Shown: positions 1-4,759 of the stretch, in pieces
How the letters are laid out: every line of letters starts with the position of its first letter
How positions within the stretch are numbered: the stretch's first letter is position 1
From: Bacillus_BA songklensis
GTDB taxonomy: Bacteria > Bacillota > Bacilli > Bacillales > Bacillaceae_H
Reading direction: 5' to 3'
NCBI RefSeq assembly: GCF_042649685.1
Contig: NZ_JBHRZT010000010.1
Coordinates: 1 to 5,351 of the forward strand
Length of the DNA: 5,351 bases
Program-made: the position numbers and the translations under genes
The notes under the pieces: model-generated
Database searches by the model: none
What the model was told of the DNA's origin: nothing
Seen by the model: the letters and a program-made list of their open reading frames with translations, nothing else

Positions 1-633
1 TCCAAAAAACGGCTGTACAGCCAAAATAAAGCGCTCTGGTACATAAGAAGGTACAAAGTCAGAATCTAAAAAATGATCTTCCTTACGTTTATTATGTTTA
101 ATAAATGTTTTTAAAGTTAAATCATAGGTAGAAACATTTTTCTTTGGTTCTTCCTTACTTTCACAAGGCTTCTCCGGATTTTCAGGTTGGAAATCAGGTT
201 GGAAATCGGGCAAAAACTCGTCCAGTTGTAAGAACTCGACCCAATAATCAAAGTATGGGTGATCAACAAATAGATGAACTTGATTCCCAAGACCGTTTTG
301 CTTCGATGAACGTCGATAAACGGTCACAATGACATTCTTCTCCCGTAAAGTCTCCTCGATCCCCCGAATCGTCCTGTCGCTCACTCCATAACGCTTGGCT
401 AATGTCTTATCTTCAATAAAGAAGTATCCACGGTCTGCTGCCAGCCAGCACATCATATCAATCGCGTTCTTTGTTTCTTGTTTCTTACGGTCATAGCTGT
501 CGCCGTACGCTTCCTTTACAACTTCTACTAACTTTTCTTTCATAGTTTGTTGTTCACGACGATTCTTCGCATACTCCTTGTAACTTTGCATTTGATTAAA
601 TTCTTGAGTGGATATCAGTCTATTTACAGTCAT
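1..633 (-). CDS. Plasmid replication-type helix-turn-helix protein, N-terminal part (runs off window start)
   Basis: This frame is open for 211 codons from an ATG at 633-631 to the window edge without a stop. An AAAGGGAG ribosome binding site (641-648) lies 7 bases before the ATG. Residues 1-60 are polar and helical. Residues 71-100 form a winged-helix type HTH around KTLAKRYGVSDRTIRGIEET, followed by a wing-like stretch VIVTVYRRSSKQNGLGNQVH, as in DNA-binding replication initiators. Residues 141-168 are an acidic, proline-rich linker with a PDFQ duplication. Residues 193-211 begin a second domain (VPERFILAVQPFFG). A replication role is inferred from the HTH, the copy-control-like leader, and the placement on a small replicon; the family was not identified by search. 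The C-terminal portion is very probably the fragment at 5089-5351. A plasmid transcriptional regulator is the main alternative. Confidence 0.85.
   Translation of the reverse strand, partial: MTVNRLISTQEFNQMQSYKEYAKNRREQQTMKEKLVEVVKEAYGDSYDRKKQETKNAIDMMCWLAADRGYFFIEDKTLAKRYGVSDRTIRGIEETLREKNVIVTVYRRSSKQNGLGNQVHLFVDHPYFDYWVEFLQLDEFLPDFQPDFQPENPEKPCESKEEPKKNVSTYDLTLKTFIKHNKRKEDHFLDSDFVPSYVPERFILAVQPFFG
182..205. repeat. Perfect 12-bp tandem duplication inside rep
   Basis: TCAGGTTGGAAA occurs twice head to tail (182-193 and 194-205). It keeps the rep frame and duplicates four residues in the acidic linker, seen as PDFQPDFQPE. This looks like a recent slippage event, and the linker probably tolerates length change. 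Confidence 0.9.
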
Positions 634-661
634 CTTCGTTCTCCCTTTCTTTTAGGAAAAC

Positions 662-701
662 AAAAAAGACGTATCTACCGTATGAAAACGGTAAACACGC
701 C
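662..701 (-). terminator. Attenuator terminator in the rep leader
   Basis: Read on the minus strand, GGCGTGTTTACCGT (701-688), a 6-base loop, and ACGGTAGATACGTC (681-668) form a 14-bp stem. It is continuous as RNA because the three non-Watson-Crick positions are G-U pairs. Six U residues (667-662) follow. The terminator ends only about 29 bases before the rep start, inside the leader of the transcript that must be read to express rep, so it is an attenuator rather than an end-of-gene terminator. The plus strand lacks the G-U continuity (A-C mismatches), which argues that the minus-strand RNA is the functional one. Confidence 0.8.
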
Positions 702-732
702 TTTTTAGACTGTAAAAGGTAGACTCCACCCC

Positions 733-761
733 TTGAAGTTTACGTTTATTTATCGTAAAAT
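733..761 (+). promoter_or_regulatory. Promoter for the antisense RNA
   Basis: TTGAAG (733-738), a 17-base spacer and TAAAAT (756-761) give a good sigma-A type promoter. Predicted start is near 768. It points against the rep transcript and lies inside the rep leader. An inverted repeat (738-753 with 768-782) overlaps it, with the -10 box in the loop. Confidence 0.65.
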
Positions 762-767
762 ACAGGC

Positions 768-875
768 ATAAATAAAGTAAACAAAAAGGTGAAGGCAAGT
801 GTTTACCGTGGTGCTAGCACGGTGGACGGTTATAGGTGGTTGCCGCCACACTATAACACGCCTTTGCCTTTTTTG
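768..875 (+). ncRNA. Structured antisense RNA to the rep leader (candidate copy-number regulator)
   Basis: This RNA would run from the promoter at 733-761 to a T-run at 869-874. It folds as a three-way junction. The closing stem pairs 783-803 with 855-873 (AAAAAGG/CCTTTTT, AGGC/GCCT, GTGTT/AACAC, with small interruptions). Hairpin two is ACCGTG (805-810) with CACGGT (818-823). Hairpin three is TATAGGTGG (831-839) with CCAC-A-CTATA (846-855). The closing stem followed by U residues doubles as the terminator. It is fully complementary to the rep leader upstream of the attenuator. Expected action is to bind the nascent leader, prevent antitermination and lower Rep synthesis. It may belong to a described plasmid RNA family (a Bacillus-plasmid RNA motif has been reported); this could not be checked. 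Structure on the opposite strand is equally foldable, so the transcribed strand is inferred from the promoter. Confidence 0.65.
794..809 (-). promoter_or_regulatory. Candidate antiterminator segment of the rep leader
   Basis: In the minus-strand leader this segment reads ACGGTAAACAC-TT-GCC. It can pair with all 14 bases of the attenuator 5' arm (701-688): 11 contiguous base pairs, a two-base bulge, then three GC pairs. Pairing would block the terminator hairpin and let transcription reach rep. The same bases also form part of the arm used in the convergent antisense RNA, so a duplex with that RNA would remove the antiterminator. The complementarity is seen in the sequence; the switching role is inferred by analogy with pT181 and pIP501 leader RNAs. 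Confidence 0.65.
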
Positions 876-902
876 TTTCTCCGAACTATTCACTTGATTC
901 TA

Positions 903-931
903 TTTATACCAAACATATCCAAGTTCTACAA
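903..931 (-). promoter_or_regulatory. Promoter of the rep leader transcript
   Basis: On the minus strand TTGTAG (931-926), a 17-base spacer and TATAAA (908-903) form a strong sigma-A type promoter. The predicted start near 896 gives a leader of about 263 nt before the rep ATG, which contains the three-way junction complement, the antiterminator segment and the attenuator in that order. Confidence 0.65.
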
Positions 932-977
932 GAGGGATTGAAAGAATGAAACAATAATTTAACAGAGAACATTCTGC

Positions 978-1006
978 AGGGTGCAATTATATAGTGCTCC
1001 CTTTTT
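978..1006 (+). terminator. Weak hairpin with T-run
   Basis: GGG-T-GCA (979-985) pairs with TGC-T-CCC (995-1001) around a T-T mismatch, followed by TTTTT (1002-1006). No gene is seen just upstream on the plus strand. It could stop read-through toward the DUF2935 gene. Confidence 0.35.
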
Positions 1007-1020
1007 AGGACTCACTATCA

Positions 1021-1184
1021 TTGCGAAACGCTTTTTAAAAGCGTTTGTTTTGCTGCGCAAATTTATTTTTCTCATAAAGTTAATACCAAAAATTAGCGTT
1101 TGTTTTTATCAAAGGAGCATGATATCCTTTTCGATGAAAAGTCATTATTTGATATTTTTCATTTGTTGCTGCGCAACGAATGAA
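1021..1184. repeat. Cluster of inverted and direct repeats between the rep promoter and the DUF2935 gene
   Basis: AAACGCTTTT (1026-1035) and AAAAGCGTTT (1037-1046) form a near-perfect palindrome with one central base, flanked by TTGCG (1021-1025) and CGCAA (1056-1060). A second hairpin pairs TTCATTTGTTGC (1158-1169) with GCAACGAATGAA (1173-1184). TTGCTGCGCAA occurs directly repeated at 1050-1060 and 1166-1176, and AGCGTTTGTTTT at 1040-1051 and 1095-1106. No credible gene lies here. The stretch may be a remnant of a mobile or recombination element, or protein-binding sites; no function can be assigned. Confidence 0.6.
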
Positions 1185-1215
1185 AGAGGTTGATATAAGA
1201 TCCGATATAGAAAGT

Positions 1216-1251
1216 AAAAGCTCAGGTCCAAAATTAGACCTGAGCTTTTTT
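1216..1251 (+). terminator. Strong intrinsic terminator upstream of the DUF2935 gene
   Basis: A perfect 13-bp stem (1216-1228 with 1237-1249, core GCTCAGGTC/GACCTGAGC) and 8-base loop are followed by six T residues (1246-1251). It insulates the DUF2935 gene from upstream transcription, or ends a gene now lost. The A-run on the other flank makes it partly bidirectional. Confidence 0.8.
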
Positions 1252-1277
1252 AACGTGAACCTGTACATGTCTAATAA
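1249..1277 (+). promoter_or_regulatory. Possible promoter of the DUF2935 gene
   Basis: TTTAAC (1249-1254), 17 bases, TAATAA (1272-1277). It sits directly after the terminator and about 55 bases before the start codon, the right place, but both boxes are imperfect. Confidence 0.3.
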
Positions 1278-1331
1278 TACGCCGGAATAAGATTAAAGTG
1301 AAATTAACCTACAACTTTAGGAGGAAAAATA

Positions 1332-2120
1332 ATGGCCAATCCATTTGTAGACCGATCCTTAGATGAAATTCGTTTTTGGTCACGGATAATGAAAGAACAC
1401 TCATTATTTCTTAGATTGGGATTTAGATGTGAAGATACACAACTAATCGAGGAGGCTAATCAATTTTATCGTTTGTTTGAACAGATTGAACAACGATCTC
1501 ATTCATTTACAAATCAAACCGATCCTGAACAAATTAGACGATTTAATTCGGAAGTCCAACAAGCTGCTACGGGTATATTTCTCTTTAAACGAAAAGTGTT
1601 AGGGTTAATATTAACTTGTCAGTTGCCTGGCGCAAATAATTTTCCTCTTTTAGTTGATCATATAAGTCGGGAAGCCAATTTTTTTAGAAAACGATTAATT
1701 GAGTTAAACGAAGGGAAATTGAAACCACTTGCTGATTCCATTATCAAAGAAAATGTATTCTTTTTAAGAATAATGGCCGATCATGCCAAATTTATAGGTC
1801 ATCTCCTCGATCCATCGGAAAGAAAACTTGTAGATATGGCCCGAAACTTCAGCAATGATTTTGATCAATTGGTTTTTCAAGCTATAGACTTAGAGTCTAT
1901 GAAACCACAGTCCCAGACAATGCCACTTTTGAATCAATTTCTTGATGAGAACCGAGTGTCTGTTGCATCTCTTCGGGATTTTAAGAAAACTGCCCGAGAT
2001 TTAATTGAGGAATGTAGAATTAAAAGTATTATTCACCCTCTTCTGGCAGATCATGTTTTCCGTGAAGCTGAAAGATTTCTTCATATCATTGATATGTTTG
2101 AGGCTAACCTTAAAAAATAA
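1332..2120 (+). CDS. DUF2935 protein, tandem four-helix metal-binding-like fold
   Basis: This is a complete 262-residue protein, the usual length for DUF2935 proteins of Bacillus and Clostridia. AGGAGG (1319-1324) lies 7 bases before the ATG. The sequence shows an internal duplication: FWSRIMKEHSLF (residues 15-26) matches FFLRIMADHAKF (143-154), and HISREANFF (110-118) matches HVFREAERF (241-249). Equivalent acidic and histidine residues recur in each half (E12, H23, H110, E114; E140, H151, H241, E245), as expected for two helical bundles that each bind metal. No signal peptide or membrane segment is visible, so it is probably cytosolic. Biochemical function is unknown to me; metal binding is inferred from residue spacing. 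It stands alone, divergent from every other gene here, between two terminators, and looks like a passenger. Close relatives are usually chromosomal as far as I recall, so recent capture is possible. Confidence 0.92.
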   Translation: MANPFVDRSLDEIRFWSRIMKEHSLFLRLGFRCEDTQLIEEANQFYRLFEQIEQRSHSFTNQTDPEQIRRFNSEVQQAATGIFLFKRKVLGLILTCQLPGANNFPLLVDHISREANFFRKRLIELNEGKLKPLADSIIKENVFFLRIMADHAKFIGHLLDPSERKLVDMARNFSNDFDQLVFQAIDLESMKPQSQTMPLLNQFLDENRVSVASLRDFKKTARDLIEECRIKSIIHPLLADHVFREAERFLHIIDMFEANLKK

Positions 2121-2157
2121 AACTAATAGGTGATATCAAACTAAGGTTTTATTTTTT
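2112..2157 (+). terminator. Terminator of the DUF2935 gene
   Basis: AAAAAATAAAAC (2112-2123) pairs with GTTTTATTTTTT (2146-2157) over 12 bp, overlapping the stop codon. A competing stem pairs AACCTTA with TAAGGTT and leaves a TTATTTTTT tail. Either would work as an intrinsic terminator. Confidence 0.6.
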
Positions 2158-2574
2158 AATATCTAGATTAATTAAAACAAAAGGATTGTCTTTGTCTTTA
2201 AGACATATTGTCAGGAAAGTGCCGATTTACAAAGGTAAGAAGCATTTTCCTATATTTTATCCCTCAGATGCTCGTTGGACTATTTGTTATCTATGTAAGA
2301 TATAAATATTTCTATCAAAAATAAAATAACGGCATTGCATACTCTATACAAATCTAGTTTACATAACGATTCTTACCGGAACCTGGCAAACGAAAAAAAC
2401 CTTGGCGCCCAAAGGGTTTCACGTCGTCCGTTTTTATCGTTTATGCACCATTTTATACATCCTTGATCAATCAACGTTTTTGGCTTCTAAAAAAGCCTGG
2501 CGGCTGCATAAAAAATAAGGGTTTTATACAATCTCTTCTTCCACTAACGCCCCCGTTAGCTGAATAACGAAGAT
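2158..2574. other. Non-coding stretch with small hairpins
   Basis: No frame longer than short random openings is supported. Visible structures are TGTCTT/AAGACA around 2199, GGAAAGTGC (2214-2222) with GCATTTTCC (2242-2250; one G-U pair), an AAACC/GGTTT hairpin near 2400 enclosing the GGCGCC site, and GGCTT/AAGCC near 2485. At 2544-2559 CTAACG-CCCC-CGTTAG is flanked by CTTC and GAAG. That last motif resembles small dispersed palindromes I remember from Bacillus genomes, but this could not be verified. The patch around 2370-2420 is more GC-rich than its surroundings and may be debris of an older insertion. Confidence 0.5.
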
Positions 2575-2625
2575 CCATAACAAAGACCACCCTTATGAAA
2601 TTTATAAGGGTGGTCTTTGTTATGG
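2575..2625. terminator. 22-bp perfect hairpin between the DUF2935 and partition-like genes
   Basis: CCATAACAAAGACCACCCTT and two further bases (2575-2596) are perfectly complementary to 2604-2625 across a 7-base loop. It lies 34 bases after the stop of the minus-strand gene at 2659-3315, so it is the natural terminator for that gene. Its tail on the minus strand is not a clean U-run (CTTTGTTATGG), so it may act more as an RNA 3' end protector or as a bidirectional block. Confidence 0.6.
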
Positions 2626-2658
2626 GTATTCTATATGTTTATCCGCAAATTCTCAGCA

Positions 2659-3315
2659 TCACTTCCAAAATTGCCACCATTTCTTTTTTTCTCTTTGGCT
2701 TTCTGCCATCATTGCAGTAGCCATTTGTTTTTGAGTTTCTTGACTTTGGCGAAGAGCATCTAAAAGAGCTTTGTCCCTATCACTTGATAAAAATTCTTCA
2801 AGCCGATTCATCTGAGCTTTTAATCCTTCAATCTGATTGTCTTTCTCTGTAAGAACGTCTTTTATTGCAGAAGGAAACTCTTCTAAAACAATTTGTTCTA
2901 CCTGCTCTTTAGATATTTGAGAAGACTGTAGCCCCTGAATCATACTTTTCAATTGCTGTATTTCGTTTGATAAGTGGTCATTGTACTGTTTCTGTAAAGC
3001 TAAACTCTGTTTTAGGGTTTCACTTTCATGTATATAGAGTTCTCTGTCTCTCTGTGCTTCTTTCTTCGCTTCAGACGTTACCTTTTTAGGACTATGCCAA
3101 TCTCGTAAGGCTTGTTCCTTACCTACTTTTGCAATACGTTCTTGGATCTCACGAATATGATGTAAATCTTCAACTGTAAAATATCGATAACCGTTTTTAG
3201 GATTTTTTCTAACCTCTAAACTAAACTCTTTAACTAGATTGATAATTGTTGTTCTACTAACTTGCAATTCTTTTGCAATGTCACCAGTAGTATAAGTAAT
3301 CTCTTCACTATCCAA
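2659..3315 (-). CDS. MerR-type HTH/coiled-coil protein, candidate single-protein plasmid partition factor
   Basis: This 218-residue protein starts at a TTG (3315-3313), selected because AGGAGG (3324-3329) sits 8 bases before it and no nearby ATG in frame fits. Residues 8-30 are a MerR-like HTH (TTGDIAKELQVSRTTIINLV) and residues 42-57 a wing plus helix (GYRYFTVEDLHHIREI). From about 85 to 200 the chain is charged and heptad-like, a long coiled coil. It ends in a basic aromatic tail, EKKKWWQFWK. HTH plus coiled coil plus basic tail resembles the Par protein of staphylococcal plasmid pSK1 and, more distantly, RacA; both organise DNA without an obvious NTPase partner. No ParA or ParM gene is visible here. 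The repeat array directly upstream fits a centromere, and autoregulation there is expected. Replicon maintenance is inferred; a plain regulator remains possible. Confidence 0.88.
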   Translation of the reverse strand: MDSEEITYTTGDIAKELQVSRTTIINLVKEFSLEVRKNPKNGYRYFTVEDLHHIREIQERIAKVGKEQALRDWHSPKKVTSEAKKEAQRDRELYIHESETLKQSLALQKQYNDHLSNEIQQLKSMIQGLQSSQISKEQVEQIVLEEFPSAIKDVLTEKDNQIEGLKAQMNRLEEFLSSDRDKALLDALRQSQETQKQMATAMMAESQREKKKWWQFWK

Positions 3316-3323
3316 ACTTTACA

Positions 3324-3329
3324 CCTCCT
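3324..3329 (-). promoter_or_regulatory. Ribosome binding site fixing a TTG start
   Basis: A perfect AGGAGG on the minus strand, 8 bases from TTG at 3315-3313. It decides the start of the HTH/coiled-coil gene in favour of a non-ATG codon. Confidence 0.85.
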
Positions 3330-3339
3330 AAATTCAAAC

Positions 3340-3567
3340 TTTAAACCAACTCTAAAATAACCTTGAAGTATAGATGGCTGGAAGTATTGTTACATAAAGG
3401 ATGTGTAGGGTTTTATGGTTTCAAAACTATACTTTAGAGTTTGGAGTAAAACCCTAAACCAAGCCCTAAAGTAACTCTACACAAACCTTAAAGTATAGAT
3501 CTCTGGATCCATTGACTAGAAAGGGTTGTGTAGGGTTGTAAGGTTTTTGTTCTATACTTTAAAGTTT
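3340..3567. repeat. Repeat array upstream of the partition-like gene, candidate centromere/operator
   Basis: Two units of about 82 bp (3361-3442 and 3486-3567) recur with a 125-bp period and agree at about 60 positions; the conserved positions are concentrated in short blocks. A motif close to CYTTAAAGTATAG appears four times in alternating orientation: 3361-3373 (+), 3427-3439 (-), 3486-3498 (+) and 3552-3564 (-). TGTGTAGGGTT occurs at 3402-3412 and 3527-3537, with an inverted near-copy at 3473-3483. TAAACCAA..CTAAA.TAAC recurs at 3342-3361 and 3455-3475. Each TATAG-type motif contains TATACT on one strand, a good -10 box, so protein bound here could repress the downstream gene. Spaced conserved blocks in a non-coding stretch are typical of partition sites. 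Confidence 0.75.
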
Positions 3568-3597
3568 TATTTTCACCCTTAAGGTGCAAGTTTATTT

Positions 3598-4257
3598 TTA
3601 CGCTGAAAAATATTCCCTTAATTCCTCATAGTTTTGATTGAATTTTTTAACAATCAGTTTTACAGAAAAACCATCCTCTAAATCTAAATCTACAGTTCCT
3701 TTTCCAGAAGCCCTTATTGTTCCGTACTCTTTCCCGTTGAAATGCTTAACTGATTTTAGTTCCTCTAGAACCGGGAACTGTTCACTCAGTAACAAATAGG
3801 GATTATAGAATATATATAATAGCTTCTTTTTCTCTTTCTCGAGGTTATCAATAATAGCTAAAGAATAAAGGTTATAATACTGCTCCTCGCCCATTTGGCA
3901 ACTCTCACATTCCAATAAATCCTGTTTATAAGCATCTAGAAACCAACATATGTTACGATGTTTGCTTTTCATAATTTTATAGTGTTGACGACACAGTTTT
4001 TTATTTACCTCAGGAACGTATTTCCTAATTTGTGTATGTTTACTTTTAGCTAATAGCAGCATTGCTTTATTCTTTAAAGAAAATAAATGCTGTCTTTCCT
4101 CAACATCCTTACATTTCTCAGCATATTTACTAACCCAATAAGCCCAATACACTAACTTCCCAACTAAAAACAATTCCTTGCTATGCTTTCGCCATTGTTT
4201 TTGCAACTCTATATAATCATCTTTATATTGTTCTCTAATCATTTTAGTTTCTATCAT
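3598..4257 (-). CDS. Unrecognised 219-residue protein with a CxxC and possible zinc ligands
   Basis: I chose the ATG at 4257-4255 because a perfect AGGAGG (4267-4272) lies 9 bases before it. A further in-frame ATG at 4281 would place that site inside the coding region. The protein ends with TAA at 3600-3598. The N-terminal 110 residues are basic and mostly helical, with an aromatic-rich helix (LVGKLVYWAYWVSKYAEK, 31-48). Cys89, His92, His100, Cys104, Cys117 and Cys120 (the last two in ECESCQ) could form a metal site. Residues 176-205 look beta-rich (GTIRASGKGTVDLDLEDGFS). There is no signal peptide and no clear membrane segment. I do not recognise the family. It reads in the same direction as the partition-like gene but is separated from it by the repeat array, so a shared transcript is possible but not shown. 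Confidence 0.82.
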   Translation of the reverse strand: MIETKMIREQYKDDYIELQKQWRKHSKELFLVGKLVYWAYWVSKYAEKCKDVEERQHLFSLKNKAMLLLAKSKHTQIRKYVPEVNKKLCRQHYKIMKSKHRNICWFLDAYKQDLLECESCQMGEEQYYNLYSLAIIDNLEKEKKKLLYIFYNPYLLLSEQFPVLEELKSVKHFNGKEYGTIRASGKGTVDLDLEDGFSVKLIVKKFNQNYEELREYFSA

Positions 4258-4266
4258 TTCCCCCAA

Positions 4267-4272
4267 CCTCCT
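4267..4272 (-). promoter_or_regulatory. Ribosome binding site that sets the start of the 219-residue protein
   Basis: AGGAGG on the minus strand, 9 bases upstream of the ATG at 4257-4255. Its position downstream of the ATG at 4281 argues against the longer reading. Confidence 0.8.
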
Positions 4273-4374
4273 AGATTTCATTTTAAGCCCTCTAATCCAT
4301 CAATCTAGTACAAAACCCATTCCAATGACTAAAAAACGCTTAAAACGCCTGTACAACCTTCTTAACACTTTCTC

Positions 4375-4560
4375 CTCTTATATCCGTTCCCTTACTTGAC
4401 CTTTCTCTTCTCTTCTTCTTGCTGTCCTTCTCTTTCCCACTCTTCTCCTGATCCTCTTACTACTCTCTTTCTCTCTATACACTCTTTATTACTTACTCAT
4501 TTCTCTTCTTCCACTAATCCACCCGCCAGCACTCACTTACTCTTTCATTTTTGTTTGGAA
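4375..4560. other. Pyrimidine-rich tract with extreme strand asymmetry
   Basis: For about 185 bases the plus strand is overwhelmingly C and T, with repeated CTCTTCTT-like runs, so the minus strand is a polypurine stretch. It lies upstream of the 219-residue gene and would be an unstructured purine-rich leader if transcribed from farther up. One plus-strand frame from ATG 4325 to TAG 4585 is open except for a TGA at 4397 and would encode a basic start and leucine-rich hydrophobic segment. There is no ribosome binding site, and pyrimidine-rich DNA gives hydrophobic codons in any frame. No gene is called. Confidence 0.6.
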
Positions 4561-4568
4561 AGGTAAGT

Positions 4569-4682
4569 GGGTTATTTACCTATAGTCCTGCCGAACAGTC
4601 ACGGAATGGAAGTATGGAATGCCGTGACTGTTCGGCAGGACGGCAGGCATAGGAAAACCCTAGGTCTGTAGGGAAATAACCC
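4569..4682. repeat. Multibranched inverted-repeat structure, candidate single-strand origin or transfer site
   Basis: The outer arms GGGTTATTT (4569-4577) and AAATAACCC (4674-4682) enclose CCTAT (4579-4583) with ATAGG (4649-4653). Inside these is a perfect 20-bp stem, GTCCTGCCGAACAGTCACGG (4585-4604) with 4622-4641, and a 17-base loop. A further hairpin is CCCTA (4658-4662) with TAGGG (4669-4673). The element is markedly GC-richer than its surroundings, has no reading frame and no T-run, so it is not a simple terminator. Nested hairpins of this sort are typical of single-strand origins of small plasmids and of oriT regions. No known sso box or relaxase nick sequence was identified with confidence. 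Confidence 0.7.
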
Positions 4683-4711
4683 GTGTTGGCGGGGGGCGCT
4701 CAAGCCGCATC

Positions 4712-4759
4712 ATAGTTCAAAAAAATGTTCCATATAGTAGCAACAATTTTTTGAACTAT
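4712..4759. repeat. AT-rich hairpin next to the branched structure
   Basis: ATAGTTCAAAAAAAT (4712-4726) pairs with ATTTTTTGAACTAT (4746-4759) with one bulged A, loop 19 bases. It adjoins the GC-rich hairpins through a G-rich linker (GGCGGGGGGCGC, 4687-4699 region). Read on either strand it has T or A runs within the stem, not after it. Confidence 0.65.

Noticed and set aside
144..332. Plus-strand open frame of 62 codons
   Set aside because: It is antisense to the rep frame, which has a good ribosome binding site, a clear HTH and continues to the window edge.
981..1193. Plus-strand frame of 70 codons starting at GTG
   Set aside because: The start lies inside a hairpin/T-run, there is no ribosome binding site, and the frame crosses several inverted repeats with low-complexity hydrophobic sequence.
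1119..1193. Possible 24-residue peptide after AAAGGAG
   Set aside because: The Shine-Dalgarno-like sequence is only one base from the ATG, too close for efficient initiation, and the 3' half is a hairpin.
1080..1268. Minus-strand frame of 62 codons
   Set aside because: It spans a strong terminator hairpin and repeats, with no ribosome binding site.
3340..3567. CRISPR array or pMV158-type oriT
   Set aside because: The repeats are few, imperfect, in both orientations and 125 bp apart, unlike CRISPR. AAGTATAG resembles part of pMV158-type oriT sequences but the rest of the site and a relaxase gene are missing.
4257..4281. Longer start for the 219-residue protein (ATG at 4281)
   Set aside because: The perfect AGGAGG would fall within the coding region at codons 4-6, and no ribosome binding site precedes the upstream ATG.
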